Source: Xenophilus sp. AP218F
GTDB lineage: Bacteria > Pseudomonadota > Gammaproteobacteria > Burkholderiales > Chromobacteriaceae
NCBI GenBank assembly: GCA_002213445.1
Contig: NJIE01000017.1
Coordinates: forward strand, 186,001 to 250,000
DNA: 64,000 nt
Direction: 5' to 3'
Shown: piece by piece, positions 26,828 to 36,489 of the stretch
How positions within the stretch are numbered: position 1 is the stretch's first letter
How the letters are laid out: every line of letters starts with the position of its first letter
The notes under the pieces: model-generated
What the model was told of the DNA's origin: nothing
The model's input: the letters and a program-made list of their open reading frames with translations, nothing else
The model's database searches: none
Made by a program: the position numbers and the translations under genes

Positions 26828-27994
26828 TTAGTGGCTTTCTTCTGGCGCCGAATCTTGCTTACGTTTGCTGAGCGGGTCAAGCTCGTCCGGCACCTCCAGC
26901 TTGTCCGGGAACACGGGCGCGACGCCGCCGCTGCTTTGGTAATTCTTCAACTGGAATACGTAGGCCAGCACCTGGGCCGCCGCCGAGTACAGCTGGGGCG
27001 GGATGTCCTCGCCCAGCTCGCTATGGAAATACAGCGCGCGGGCGAAGCTGGGCGAGCGCATCACGGTAACACGATGTTCCTTGCCCGACTCAATGATCTT
27101 TTCCGCCAGCTTGAGCGAGCCCTTGGCCACTACCTGCGGCGCGCGCATGCCGTCATCGTACTTGAGCGCCACCGCGTAGTGGGTAGGGTTGGTGACGATG
27201 ACGTTGGCCTTGGGCACTTCCTGCATCATCCGCTTGCGGGCGGCTTCGCGCTGCATCTGGCGGATGCGGCCCTTCACTTCCGGCGAGCCTTCCGATTCCT
27301 TGTATTCCTGTTTGACTTCTTCCTTGGTCATCCTCAGTTTCTTGTGGTAGCTCCACAACTGGTAGGGCACGTCCAGCGCCACCAGCAGGATCATGGCGAA
27401 GGTGACGATGAAGAAGGTGTGGATGATCATCTGGCTCATCTTCACCATGCCGGTTTCCAGCGGCAGGGTCAGCAGGCCGATGATCTCGGCGCGTTCGTTC
27501 CAGATGTACCAGGTGGCGATGCCGCCGATCAGCATGCTTTTCAGCATCGCTTTCAAACCTTCGGTGGCTGCATTGAGCGAAACCAGCCGCTTGATGCCGG
27601 ACAACGGGTTCAATTTGCCGAAATTGGGCTCGATGGCCTTGAAGGTGAGGTTCCAGCCGCCCACCAGCATGGGCACGAAGATGGCCACCAGCGCCAGACC
27701 GGCGAAAAAGGGGGCCAGCGCCCACAGCGCGCCGAAGATGCTTTCCTTGAAACGCACCAGCACCGGCTCCACGCTGTGCACCACGGTCTGGTCGAAGGTG
27801 AACAGCTGGCGCATGGTGTTGCTTAGAAATAAGGCGATTTTCTCGCCCAGGACCATCAGCAGCGCCACGCCGGTCATGGTGACGGCGAACGTCGACAACT
27901 CCCGCGAGCGGGGAATGTTGCCGTCGTCCCGTGCCATGGACAGCCGTTTGGCTGACGCGGGTTCTGTGCGTTCGAGGTCTGAGTCTTCGGCCAT
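26828..27994 (-). CDS. flhB: Flagellar export apparatus substrate-specificity switch FlhB
   Basis: 388 residues. Four membrane helices occupy about 35-210, followed by a charged linker and the cytoplasmic domain with the autocleavage site N269-P270-T-H (VTNPTHYAVAL). Cleavage after the Asn switches export from rod/hook to filament substrates. The tail beyond 355 is Ser/Asp/Lys-rich as in other members. First gene of the flhB-flhA-flhF-flhG-fliA-motC operon and divergent from thyA across 124 bases. Confidence 0.97.
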   Translation of the reverse strand: MAEDSDLERTEPASAKRLSMARDDGNIPRSRELSTFAVTMTGVALLMVLGEKIALFLSNTMRQLFTFDQTVVHSVEPVLVRFKESIFGALWALAPFFAGLALVAIFVPMLVGGWNLTFKAIEPNFGKLNPLSGIKRLVSLNAATEGLKAMLKSMLIGGIATWYIWNERAEIIGLLTLPLETGMVKMSQMIIHTFFIVTFAMILLVALDVPYQLWSYHKKLRMTKEEVKQEYKESEGSPEVKGRIRQMQREAARKRMMQEVPKANVIVTNPTHYAVALKYDDGMRAPQVVAKGSLKLAEKIIESGKEHRVTVMRSPSFARALYFHSELGEDIPPQLYSAAAQVLAYVFQLKNYQSSGGVAPVFPDKLEVPDELDPLSKRKQDSAPEESH

Positions 27995-28118
27995 TTAATG
28001 CTTCTGTCTTGATTTTAAACTGAATGTTAGCCTACCCGGCCATGCCAGGGCCAGCCCCGCGCCTCGCGCCGCGGCTGGGTAAAAGGTACAATACGCTGGA
28101 AAAATCCAGGAAAGCCCG

Positions 28119-28913
28119 ATGAAACAGTATCTAGACCTGATGCGCCACGTGCAGGCGCATGGCCACGACAAGTCCGACCGCACCGGCACAGGCACCCGTT
28201 CGGTATTCGGCTACCAGATGCGCTTCAACCTGGCCGACGGCTTTCCGCTGGTCACCACCAAGAAGTGCCATCTGCGCTCCATCATCCATGAATTGCTGTG
28301 GTTTCTGTCCGGCGACACCAATATCCGCTACCTCAAGGAAAACGGCGTGTCGATCTGGGACGAGTGGGCCGATGAAAACGGCGACCTGGGCCCGGTGTAC
28401 GGCTACCAGTGGCGCAGCTGGCCGGCGCCGGACGGCCGTCACATCGACCAGATCGCCAACGTGGTGGAGATGATCAAGAAAAACCCGGATTCGCGCCGCC
28501 TGATCGTGTCGGCCTGGAATCCGGCGCTGGTCGATGAAATGGCCCTGCCGCCGTGCCACAGCCTGTTCCAGTTCTACGTGCTGGACGGCAAGCTGTCCTG
28601 CCAGCTGTATCAGCGCTCCGCCGATATCCTCCTCGGCGTGCCGTTCAACATCGCCAGCTACGCCTTGCTGACCATGATGGTGGCGCAGGTATGCGGCCTC
28701 GAGCCGGGCGATTTCGTGCACACGCTGGGCGACGCCCACCTGTACAACAACCACATGGAGCAGGTCGCGCTGCAATTATCGCGCGAGCCGCGCCCGCTGC
28801 CGACGATGAAGATCAACCCGGAGGTGAAAGACCTGTTCGCGTTCCGCTTCGAAGACTTCCAGCTGGAAGGTTACGACCCGCACCCTCCGATCAAGGCGCC
28901 GGTGGCGGTATGA
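28119..28913 (+). CDS. thyA: Thymidylate synthase
   Basis: 264 residues, the same length as E. coli ThyA. The catalytic Cys146 lies in [10 protein letters not shown], with [11 protein letters not shown] and the conserved [20 protein letters not shown] (dUMP/folate site). It converts dUMP to dTMP using methylene-THF and makes dihydrofolate for the next gene product. An AGGAAAG Shine-Dalgarno precedes the ATG, and a TACAAT -10-like box is at 28087-28092. Confidence 0.98.
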   Translation: MKQYLDLMRHVQAHGHDKSDRTGTGTRSVFGYQMRFNLADGFPLVTTKKCHLRSIIHELLWFLSGDTNIRYLKENGVSIWDEWADENGDLGPVYGYQWRSWPAPDGRHIDQIANVVEMIKKNPDSRRLIVSAWNPALVDEMALPPCHSLFQFYVLDGKLSCQLYQRSADILLGVPFNIASYALLTMMVAQVCGLEPGDFVHTLGDAHLYNNHMEQVALQLSREPRPLPTMKINPEVKDLFAFRFEDFQLEGYDPHPPIKAPVAV

Positions 28914-29404
28914 CGATGGCGCAACCGATGCTGACGCTGGTGGCGGCCATGGCGCGCAACCGCACCATAGGCGTGAACAACCAGCTGCCCTGGCACTTGC
29001 CGGAAGACCTCAAGCACTTCAAGGCGGTGACGCTGGGCAAACCGGTGATCATGGGCCGCAAGACCTGGGACTCGATAGGCCGGCCGCTGCCGGGCCGCCG
29101 CAACATCGTGGTGACGCGCCAGGCGGACTGGCGGGCTGACGGCGCGGAGGCGGCGCATTCGCTGGACGAGGCGCTGGCCCTGGCCGGCGCGGTGGAGGAG
29201 GTATGCCTGATCGGCGGCGCGGAGCTGTATCGCCAGGCGATAGACCGCGCCGACTGCCTGCGGTTGACCGAGATCGCCGGCGATTACCAGGGCGACGCCC
29301 ATTTCCCGGCGTGGCCGGCGCAGGCGTGGCGCGAAGTCGCGCGCGAAGAGCAGGTGAGCGCGAGCGGGCTCGCCTACGCGTTTGTCGAATACCGGCGCGC
29401 TTGA
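28910..29404 (+). CDS. folA: Dihydrofolate reductase
   Basis: 164 residues from the ATG that overlaps the thyA stop by 4 bases (ATGA). Signatures are [20 protein letters not shown], the catalytic Asp in [25 protein letters not shown] and [14 protein letters not shown]. It reduces the dihydrofolate made by ThyA, so the coupled pair closes the thymidylate cycle. ATGs at 28916 and 28928 are also possible starts. Confidence 0.96.
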   Translation: MTMAQPMLTLVAAMARNRTIGVNNQLPWHLPEDLKHFKAVTLGKPVIMGRKTWDSIGRPLPGRRNIVVTRQADWRADGAEAAHSLDEALALAGAVEEVCLIGGAELYRQAIDRADCLRLTEIAGDYQGDAHFPAWPAQAWREVAREEQVSASGLAYAFVEYRRA

Positions 29405-29422
29405 GCGGCGGAAATCGGCGTG

Positions 29423-29450
29423 AAAAAAGGCTGCCCGGGGCAGCCTTTTT
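29423..29450. terminator. Bidirectional terminator between folA and the GntR gene
   Basis: GGCTGCC/GGCAGCC stem with a CGG loop, an A-run on the left and T-run on the right, between two converging genes. It suits both folA and the minus-strand regulator. Confidence 0.85.
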
Positions 29451-29470
29451 GCATGGCGTGAGGCGCGGGT

Positions 29471-30139
29471 TCAGGGGCGGCCGCTGAGCGCCTCGGCCGA
29501 GCTTTGCGCCAGCTGGCTGTAATTGTGGCCGAAATCGGTCACCATCTGGTGCAGTTTGGCGGTGTCGCGGGCGATCAGCGTCTTGAGCAGCGCTTCCAGG
29601 AACAGGTAGGTCTTGTCCATCTGGCTCTTGCCGGCGCGCAGGATGGCGTACAGGCAGCGCTGGGTCAGCGGCAGCAGGTCCTGCAGCATGTCGGAAACGT
29701 AGCGGTTGCTGGCGTAGCGGTACAGCATGGACAGGAACTCCACGCCGTGCTCGTAAAAGCCCTGCAGGTCGTCCTTGCGATTGGCCTCCTCCAGCTGGGT
29801 CATCAGCTCGAAAAAGCGCGCCAGGTCGTCGTTTTGCCAGGACAGCGCCAGGTTGTGCAGCACGCGGTCGAGCAAGAGGAACCACAAGTCGAAAAACTCG
29901 CGCACTTCCTGCGCGCCGATGCTGGCCACCACCGCGCCGCGGCGCGGGTAGATTTCCACCAGGTGGCGGCGTTGCAGGATCAACAGCGCTTCGCGCACCG
30001 AGCCGCGGCTGACTTCCAGCTCCGCCGCGATGCGCAGTTCCTGGATGCGCTCGCCCGGTTTCATTTCCCCTTGAATGATCTGCTTGCCCAGGTACTGGGC
30101 GATCTGTTCGGTCAGCAGGTCATTGGCCTTGAACGTCAT
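29471..30139 (-). CDS. GntR-family regulator, FadR/FCD subfamily
   Basis: 222 residues. The N-terminal winged HTH (about 8-75) includes GERIQELRIAAELEVSRGSVREALLILQRRHLVE. An all-helical FCD effector domain (about 90-210) has the expected metal/ligand-type His and Asp positions (for example ARFFELMTQLEE and HGVEFLSMLYRYASNRY). The effector is probably a small carboxylate, but the target pathway is not apparent since neighbours are thyA-folA and ubiG. A palindrome about 50 bases upstream suggests autoregulation. Confidence 0.88.
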   Translation of the reverse strand: MTFKANDLLTEQIAQYLGKQIIQGEMKPGERIQELRIAAELEVSRGSVREALLILQRRHLVEIYPRRGAVVASIGAQEVREFFDLWFLLLDRVLHNLALSWQNDDLARFFELMTQLEEANRKDDLQGFYEHGVEFLSMLYRYASNRYVSDMLQDLLPLTQRCLYAILRAGKSQMDKTYLFLEALLKTLIARDTAKLHQMVTDFGHNYSQLAQSSAEALSGRP

Positions 30140-30183
30140 GATGCATCTCCGGAATCAATATTATCATTTTCATGTTCTGGCTA

Positions 30184-30194
30184 TTGTACGACAA
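30184..30194. promoter_or_regulatory. Candidate GntR/FCD operator (TTGTACGACAA)
   Basis: TTGT-ACG-ACAA is a perfect interrupted palindrome of the FadR-type layout (TNGTNNNACNA), located 45-55 bases before the GntR start codon in an AT-richer intergenic stretch. It suggests self-regulation. Confidence 0.45.
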
Positions 30195-30342
30195 CTCATA
30201 AGGTTTATTGTTTGGCAATCTTGCAGTCCGGCAGCTGGTTTGTATCCAAATCGGGCGGGCGAACGCCAGAATCCGCCGTCTGGCGCGCTATGATAGCAAT
30301 GCTGTGATTGAAACGCATGTTTGAGCGCGCGCGGCGCGCAAG

Positions 30343-30369
30343 AAAAACGGCAGCCCGGAAGGCTGCCGT
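30343..30369 (-). terminator. Rho-independent terminator of the mtaD-ubiG operon
   Basis: On the minus strand a 9-bp stem ACGGCAGCC/GGCTGCCGT (loop TTCCG) is followed by TTTTTC, 17 bases after the ubiG stop. Confidence 0.85.
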
Positions 30370-30386
30370 CGGGGAGGCGGGGAGGA

Positions 30387-31085
30387 TTACAGCGGCCGTC
30401 GGGTGGCCATCAGGTAATTGACCGCGGTGTCGTCGCCCAGCGAGTAGATCTGGCTGAGCGGGTTGTAGCGCATGCCGCTGACGTTGCGCAGCTCGAGCCC
30501 GGCGTGGCGCGCCATCCGCGACAGCTCCGAGGGCTTGATGAAGCGCGCGTAGTCGTGGGTGCCGCGCGGCAGCATGTTCAGCACGTACTCGGCTCCCACC
30601 ACGGCCAGCAGGTAGGACTTGGCGTTGCGGTTGAGCGTGGAAAAGAAAACCCAGCCGCCAGGCTTCACCAGCGTGGCGCAGGCGCGTACCACGCTTTGCG
30701 GGTCGGGCACGTGTTCCAGCATTTCCATGCAGGTGACGATGTCGAAGCTGGCCGGCGCTTCGGCCGCCAGCTCTTCCACCGCCACGCAGCGGTATTCCAC
30801 CGGCACGCCCGACTCCAGGCTGTGCAGCTGGGCCACTTTCAGCGATTTTCTGGCCAGATCGACGCCGGTGACCTGCGCGCCCAGCTCGGCCATGCTCTCG
30901 GCCAGAATGCCGCCGCCGCAGCCCACATCCAGCGCCTTCTTGCCGGCGATGCCGGCGTAGTGGTCGATGTAGCCGCGGCGCAGCGGGTTGAGCTGGTGCA
31001 GCGGTTTGAATTCGCCTTCCTTGTCCCACCACTTGTGGGCCAGCTGGCTGAATTTGTCGATTTCGAGTTCGTCTACGTTGCTCAT
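30387..31085 (-). CDS. ubiG: Ubiquinone biosynthesis O-methyltransferase UbiG
   Basis: 232 residues. A class I SAM methyltransferase with the SAM motif [14 protein letters not shown] and the family's N-terminal signature [27 protein letters not shown]. It performs two O-methylations in ubiquinone synthesis. It follows the MTA/SAH deaminase gene by 4 bases, a pairing seen in many proteobacteria, and is closed by a terminator. Confidence 0.96.
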   Translation of the reverse strand: MSNVDELEIDKFSQLAHKWWDKEGEFKPLHQLNPLRRGYIDHYAGIAGKKALDVGCGGGILAESMAELGAQVTGVDLARKSLKVAQLHSLESGVPVEYRCVAVEELAAEAPASFDIVTCMEMLEHVPDPQSVVRACATLVKPGGWVFFSTLNRNAKSYLLAVVGAEYVLNMLPRGTHDYARFIKPSELSRMARHAGLELRNVSGMRYNPLSQIYSLGDDTAVNYLMATRRPL

Positions 31086-31089
31086 GGTT

Positions 31090-32409
31090 TTACTTTGCCA
31101 GGATGCGGTTGCGCCAGTCTTCGGCGTTGGCCTTGATGGCGGCTTCGTCCAGGGTGGTCAGCTTGCGCCGGTTCAGCAGCGCGCGGCCCTTGACCCAGAC
31201 GTGGCTGACCTGCTCGCGGCCGGCGGCGTACACCACGTGCGAGATCGGGTCGAAAGCCGGGGCGGTTTCGATCTCGGACAGGTCGATGGCGATCAGGTCG
31301 GCCTGTTTGCCCACCTTGACCGAGCCTACCTTGTCGCCGATGCCCAGGGCGTTGGCGCCGTTGAGGGTGGCCATGCGGATGGCGGTGGCGGCCGGCACCA
31401 CGGTCGGGTCCATCGAGCCCACCTTGGCCAGCAGGGCGGCCAGACGGGTTTCGGCCAGCATGTCCAGCTTGTTGTTGGACGCCGCGCCGTCGGTGCCGAT
31501 GCCGACGTTGATGCCGGCGGCCAGTTGTTTGGCGATCGGCGCGATGCCGGAGGCCAGTTTCATGTTGGAGGCCGGATTGTGGCCGATGGAGACGCCGTGG
31601 CGCGCCACCAGTTCGATTTCGTCTTCGGACAGGTGCACCATGTGCGCGGCGATCAGGCGCGGCGACAGCAGGCCCAGCGCCTTGAGGCGGGCCAGCGGCC
31701 GCTGCTTGTGCTCCTTGACGCTGTTGTTCAGCTCGTCTTGCGATTCGTGGATATGGCAGTGGATCAGCATGTCCTCCTGCTCGGCCAGCGTCACCACCTT
31801 GCGGAAGGTGTCGTCGGAGACGGTGTAGGGCGCGTGCGGGGCCAGGGTGAAGCTGACCAGTTCCTCGCCCAGGTACTGGCGGCGTTCGGCCAGCGCCTTG
31901 TTGAGGTAGTCGTCGGCGTTGTTGGCGTAGTTGGTCGGGAATTCCAGGATGGAACAGCCGACGAAGGTGCGCATGCCGGAGGTGAGGCCGGCGCGCGCCA
32001 CCGCGCCGTGATAGAAGTACATGTCGTTGATGGTGGTGGTGCCGCCGCGGATCATTTCGGCCATGGCCAGCAAGGAGCCGTCGAAGACGAAGTCGTCGCG
32101 CACGTGGCGGCCTTCCGCCGGCCAGATGTGGTTGGTCAGCCAGTCCATCAGCGCCTTGTCGTCCGCCAGGCCGCGCAGCAGCGTCATCGCCGAATGGCCG
32201 TGCAGGTTGACGAGGCCCGGCATCAGCGCGTGGTTGGGCAGATCGACGCGCTCGTCGGCCTCCAGCGCCGCGGCTTGTGTCGCTGGAATAATGGCGGCTA
32301 TCCTGCCATCCTTCAATGCGATTGCATGGTTTTCAAGGACTTCGCCATCGGTTTCGACGGTGATGATCCAGCGTGCGGTAATGATCTTGTCGTAACGGGA
32401 CTGGGACAT
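31090..32409 (-). CDS. mtaD: 5-methylthioadenosine/S-adenosylhomocysteine deaminase (TRZ/ATZ amidohydrolase)
   Basis: 439 residues from the ATG at 32409 (MSQSRYDK); an ATG 9 bases upstream (MAPMSQ) is an alternative. This amidohydrolase has the metal-binding [17 protein letters not shown], the His of IAAHMVHL and the Asp in [13 protein letters not shown]. In the MtaD subfamily it deaminates MTA and/or SAH, products of SAM use, which fits its coupling to the methyltransferase gene ubiG 4 bases downstream. Guanine- or chlorohydrolase-type activity in the same superfamily cannot be fully excluded. Confidence 0.88.
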   Translation of the reverse strand: MSQSRYDKIITARWIITVETDGEVLENHAIALKDGRIAAIIPATQAAALEADERVDLPNHALMPGLVNLHGHSAMTLLRGLADDKALMDWLTNHIWPAEGRHVRDDFVFDGSLLAMAEMIRGGTTTINDMYFYHGAVARAGLTSGMRTFVGCSILEFPTNYANNADDYLNKALAERRQYLGEELVSFTLAPHAPYTVSDDTFRKVVTLAEQEDMLIHCHIHESQDELNNSVKEHKQRPLARLKALGLLSPRLIAAHMVHLSEDEIELVARHGVSIGHNPASNMKLASGIAPIAKQLAAGINVGIGTDGAASNNKLDMLAETRLAALLAKVGSMDPTVVPAATAIRMATLNGANALGIGDKVGSVKVGKQADLIAIDLSEIETAPAFDPISHVVYAAGREQVSHVWVKGRALLNRRKLTTLDEAAIKANAEDWRNRILAK

Positions 32410-32533
32410 GGGGGCCATCCTGGCGCTTCATCTAAAGTGCCACCGATTTTAGGCTGAGGGCCAAGGCAAGGCAATGTGCGAAAAACAGTAGAGTATTCGC
32501 TTGCATCGCGCATGTTTGAAACCGTACAGTTAA

Positions 32534-32564
32534 TAATGGTCGCGGCCATACGTAATGACCATTA
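32534..32564. promoter_or_regulatory. Inverted repeat in the divergent mtaD / GGDEF-EAL intergenic region
   Basis: Perfect 8-bp arms TAATGGTC and GACCATTA are separated by 15 bases, in a 270-base region between divergent genes. The region is less GC-rich than its surroundings. A TATACT -10-like box lies at 32600-32605 on the plus strand. It could bind a dimeric regulator, but there is no further evidence. Confidence 0.35.
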
Positions 32565-32678
32565 GATTTTTGGCGGCGTCGCAGGGCTTGCGCGCCGTGT
32601 ATACTACTGAATGTAAAAATAATTTGCGGGCCTGGTCCCGGAACTTTCGGCCGCGGTTGCGGGCCGGCGAACGCTAGC

Positions 32679-35495
32679 GTGAACATGGCAAATCCAGTCG
32701 ACGACAAATCCACTGCCAGCTCGGGGCTGACTCTGCGAGGGGTGTTTCTCATTGCCGTGGTGCTAGGCTTGCTGATCCCCGCCTCCATCATCAGTTACCT
32801 GAGCTTCAACATCCAGCGGGACAACCTCACCACCCAGCTGGAAACCGACCAGCGGCGGCTGCTGGACATCGTCGCCCTGGGGATGCAGGAGCCGCTGTGG
32901 AATCTGAGCCGCCAGGCCGGCAATCCGCTGATCGCCTCGGTGATGGAAGATCCGCGCGTGATTTCCATCCGGGTAACCGACACCCAGTCCAATCAGGTTT
33001 TCCTGTCGGCGGTGCGCAACGAGCGCCGCATCGGCAGCGTTTCCTTCATCGAAAAACCGGTGATCTACCGCGGCGAGGCCATCGGCCAGGTCACCATCGA
33101 GTTCGACAACGAACACCTGGCCATCGCGCTCAACAACCAGATCAAGAACATCCTGATGATTCTGGCGGCGCAGCTGGTGTTGTCCATCATGCTGATCATG
33201 AGCATCCTGCACTCGCGCTTTTTGCGGCCGATGCAGCTGTTGACCGAGCACGCGCGGCTGCTGGCCGAACTCAAGCTGGACAAGCCGTTCGAGTGGGCGC
33301 GCCGCGACGAGCTGGGCCGCCTCGGCACGCACCTGGAGTGGACGCGCTCCGAGCTCAAGCGCCTGCTGGACGAGCTGCGCGCCAAGACGCTGGCGCTGGA
33401 GGCCGACATCGCGCGACGCCGCGAGGTGGAAGACGCGCTGCGCCGCTCGGAAAACAAATACCGCGAGCTGTTCTGGTCCAACCTGGACGGCATCGTCATC
33501 AGCTCGCTGGATGGGCAGGTGATAGACGCCAACCCGGCCTTCCTCAACTTGATGAATTACAGTCTGGACCAGCTCAAGGCGCAGAATTTCTGGTCGCTGG
33601 TGGCCGAAGAGAGCGAGGCGCTGGAGCGCTTCAACCTGGACAACAAGGTGCTGCGTTTCGGCTATTGCGACGAATTCGAAGCCACCTACCTCAACCGTTT
33701 TGAAAACCAGGTGCCGGTCAGCGTCAAGACCGTGGCGATGCGCGACGCCTTCGGCCGCATCAACGCGGTGTGGCGCATGGTGCGCGACATCTCCGAGAAG
33801 CGCGCCGCCGAAGAGCGGGTGCAACTGGCGGCCAAGGTGTTCGAGAACACCGTCGAAGGCATCATGATCACCGACGCCGACAAGCGCATCCGCAGCGTCA
33901 ACCGCGCCTTCACCGAGATCACCGGCTACACCCAGCACGAGGTGCTGGGCCAGAAAACCAGCATTCTTTCTTCCGGCCGCCACGAAGGGCCGTTTTACGA
34001 GCAGATGTGGGCGGCGATCACCGAACACGGCTCCTGGCAGGGCGAGTTGTGGAATCGCCGCAAGAACGGCGAAGTCTTCCCGGAGTGGCTGGCGATCAAC
34101 GCGGTGCGCAACAGCCTGGGCGAAGTCACCCACTACGTCGCCATCTTCAGCGACCTGACCGAGCGCAAGGAAGCCGACGAGCGCATCCAGTTCCTGGCCC
34201 ACTTCGACGTGCTCACCAGCCTGCCCAACCGGGTGCACATGCAGGACCGGGTGGAGCTGGCGATACACAACGCCAGCCGCGACAACCAGCGCCTGGCGCT
34301 GCTGCTGCTGGACCTGGACCGCTTCAAGACCGTCAACGAATCGCTGGGGCACTCCGCCGGCGATACCCTGCTGCAGATCGCCGCCGACCGCATCCGCGCG
34401 GTGCTGACTCCCGGCGAAATGCTGGCGCGGCAGGGCGGCGACGAGTTCATCGTGCTGCTGCCGCTGATCGCCGATCCGAGCGAGGCGGCGCTGGCGGCCG
34501 AACGGGTGCGCGACGTGTTCGCCAATCCCATCGAACTGCACAACCACGTGATCACCATCACGCCGTCCATCGGCATCAGCGTTTATCCGGACGACGGCCG
34601 CGACTACGAAACCCTGGTGCGCAACGCCGACGCCGCGATGTATCACGCCAAATCGTCCGGCCGCAACAGCTACAAGTTCTACACCGCCGACCTCAACGCC
34701 CGCGCCCGCGAAATCCTGGCCATCGAGAGCCAGCTGCGCTTCGCGCTGGAGCGCGACGAGTTCGTGCTGCACTACCAGCCGCAAGTGGAGATGGGCAGCG
34801 GCAGCATCGTCGGCGCGGAGGCGCTGATCCGCTGGAATCACCCTTCGCTCGGGCTGTTGGGGCCGATACGCTTCATCCAGGTGGCCGAGGAGCGCGGCTT
34901 CATCGTGCAGATCGGCGACTGGGTGATACGCGAGGCCACCCGCCAGCTGGCGGCGTGGCGCATGGCCGGTTTGCCGGAGCTGACGCTGGCCATCAACCTG
35001 TCGGCGCTGCAATTCCGCCAGCAGGATTTGGCCGGCAAGCTGCAGCATGCGCTGGACGGCTGCGGCCTGCCGGGCAGCGCGCTGGACATCGAAGTGACCG
35101 AGAGCATCATCATGGAAGACGCGCAGGCCACCATCCAGGCGATAGACACGATGAAGAACATGGGCCTGCGCCTGTCCATCGACGACTTCGGCACCGGGTA
35201 TTCCAGCCTGTCCTACCTCAAGCGTTTCAAGGCCGACAAGCTCAAGATCGACCGTTCCTTCGTGCGCGACATCCCGCAAGACGCCGACGATACCGCCATC
35301 GCCCGGGCCATCATCAACATGGCGCGCAACCTGAACATGAAGGTGGTGGCCGAAGGCGTGGAAACGATGGAGCAGTGGCGCTTCCTGGAAGAGGAGGGCT
35401 GCGATCTGGTGCAGGGCTACCTGATCGCCAAGCCTCTGCCGGCCGACGACTTCGCGGCGCTGCTGGCCAAGGGCCGCCTGTTGCCGCCGGCGTGA
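32679..35495 (+). CDS. Membrane PAS-PAS-GGDEF-EAL protein (c-di-GMP turnover)
   Basis: 938 residues. TM1 (about 20-42) and TM2 (about 155-178) flank a periplasmic sensor of about 110 residues. HAMP, two PAS domains (about 265-375 and 390-500), GGDEF (about 510-675, intact RQGGDEF at 586-590) and EAL (about 690-930) follow. The EAL part has EALIRW at 714, NLSAL, EVTES, DDFGTGYSSL, KIDRSF and EGVET, a complete phosphodiesterase set. No RxxD inhibitory site precedes GGDEF. It may therefore act both ways or mainly as a phosphodiesterase. Start codon is the GTG at 32679 or the ATG at 32685. The signal is unknown. Confidence 0.92.
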   Translation: MNMANPVDDKSTASSGLTLRGVFLIAVVLGLLIPASIISYLSFNIQRDNLTTQLETDQRRLLDIVALGMQEPLWNLSRQAGNPLIASVMEDPRVISIRVTDTQSNQVFLSAVRNERRIGSVSFIEKPVIYRGEAIGQVTIEFDNEHLAIALNNQIKNILMILAAQLVLSIMLIMSILHSRFLRPMQLLTEHARLLAELKLDKPFEWARRDELGRLGTHLEWTRSELKRLLDELRAKTLALEADIARRREVEDALRRSENKYRELFWSNLDGIVISSLDGQVIDANPAFLNLMNYSLDQLKAQNFWSLVAEESEALERFNLDNKVLRFGYCDEFEATYLNRFENQVPVSVKTVAMRDAFGRINAVWRMVRDISEKRAAEERVQLAAKVFENTVEGIMITDADKRIRSVNRAFTEITGYTQHEVLGQKTSILSSGRHEGPFYEQMWAAITEHGSWQGELWNRRKNGEVFPEWLAINAVRNSLGEVTHYVAIFSDLTERKEADERIQFLAHFDVLTSLPNRVHMQDRVELAIHNASRDNQRLALLLLDLDRFKTVNESLGHSAGDTLLQIAADRIRAVLTPGEMLARQGGDEFIVLLPLIADPSEAALAAERVRDVFANPIELHNHVITITPSIGISVYPDDGRDYETLVRNADAAMYHAKSSGRNSYKFYTADLNARAREILAIESQLRFALERDEFVLHYQPQVEMGSGSIVGAEALIRWNHPSLGLLGPIRFIQVAEERGFIVQIGDWVIREATRQLAAWRMAGLPELTLAINLSALQFRQQDLAGKLQHALDGCGLPGSALDIEVTESIIMEDAQATIQAIDTMKNMGLRLSIDDFGTGYSSLSYLKRFKADKLKIDRSFVRDIPQDADDTAIARAIINMARNLNMKVVAEGVETMEQWRFLEEEGCDLVQGYLIAKPLPADDFAALLAKGRLLPPA

Positions 35496-35541
35496 GGCGC
35501 AGAACGGGCTTTGAGGACGCTTCTCGGCGGGGAGAATCAAC

Positions 35542-36483
35542 ATGACGTTCCGGATGGAAGCCGAAATCGTCGAAGCCAGCAAGGAGGTGCTGGCGCGCAG
35601 CCTTGAGTTTGTTCCGATTCCCATCCTGATCTCCGAGTCCTTGCTCGGCTCCAGTTCTCCGTCGCGCCGCTTTCACCGCTATCTCAATCAGGCTTTCATC
35701 GAGCAGATCGGCTACACCTTGCAGCAGATGCCGAACATGGAGGCCTGGTACCGGCTGGCGTATCCCGATCCCGACTACCGCCGGCAGGTGGAGCGGGACT
35801 GGTCGCAGGCGGTGCGCGAGGCGTTGGCGCAAGGGCGCAACCTGGCGGAGATGACCGCCCAGGTCTGTTGCGCCAACGGCGAGCGCCGCTGGTTCATCGT
35901 CACCGCGCAACTGAAGGCCGACCTGCTGCCGGGCTGGAATATCGTCACCTTCCGCGACGTGCACGACCTGAAGTGCATGATGGACGCCAACGAGCGCCTG
36001 TCGCGCACCGACTTTCTCACCGGACTGGACAACCGCCGCGAGGCCACCCGCCATCTGGACGCGGCCTGGCTGCGCTGGGAACTGGGTGGCGAGCCGTTTT
36101 CCATCCTGCTGTGCGATCTGGACCATTTCAAGCAGGTCAACGACGTGTACGGCCACGCCAGCGGCGACCAGGCCCTGATCAGCGTGGCCGGCGTGCTGCG
36201 CCAGGCCTGTCCGCGCGCCAAACTCTCCCGCTGGGGGGGCGAAGAGTTTCTGGTATTGCTTACCGGCGGCGACGTGGAGATGACGGACGTCATCGCCCAG
36301 CGCGCCTGCGACCGGGTGCGTCGCAAAGGCTTTGTCTGGGAAGGGCAGCCGTTGCCGCTGACGATGAGCGTGGGCTACGCCACCATCCGGCCGGAGCAGA
36401 CGCTCACCTCCCTGCTGCAATGCGCCGACGCGGCGCTATACCTGGCAAAAGAGCGCGGGCGCAACCAGGCGCTGGCGGGCTAG
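35542..36483 (+). CDS. PAS-like sensor with GGDEF diguanylate cyclase domain
   Basis: 313 residues, apparently cytoplasmic. A PAS-like region (about 15-140: LEFVPIPILISES, FHRYLNQAFIEQIGYTLQQM, RRWFIVTAQ) is followed by a GGDEF domain (about 150-310) with LCDLDHFKQVND and active-site GGEEF at 232-236. No RxxD inhibitory site is visible. It is transcribed in the same direction as the preceding GGDEF-EAL gene with a 46-base gap, so co-transcription is likely. It converges on another cyclase gene with only 6 bases between stop codons. Confidence 0.9.
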   Translation: MTFRMEAEIVEASKEVLARSLEFVPIPILISESLLGSSSPSRRFHRYLNQAFIEQIGYTLQQMPNMEAWYRLAYPDPDYRRQVERDWSQAVREALAQGRNLAEMTAQVCCANGERRWFIVTAQLKADLLPGWNIVTFRDVHDLKCMMDANERLSRTDFLTGLDNRREATRHLDAAWLRWELGGEPFSILLCDLDHFKQVNDVYGHASGDQALISVAGVLRQACPRAKLSRWGGEEFLVLLTGGDVEMTDVIAQRACDRVRRKGFVWEGQPLPLTMSVGYATIRPEQTLTSLLQCADAALYLAKERGRNQALAG

Positions 36484-36489
36484 CGCGGC

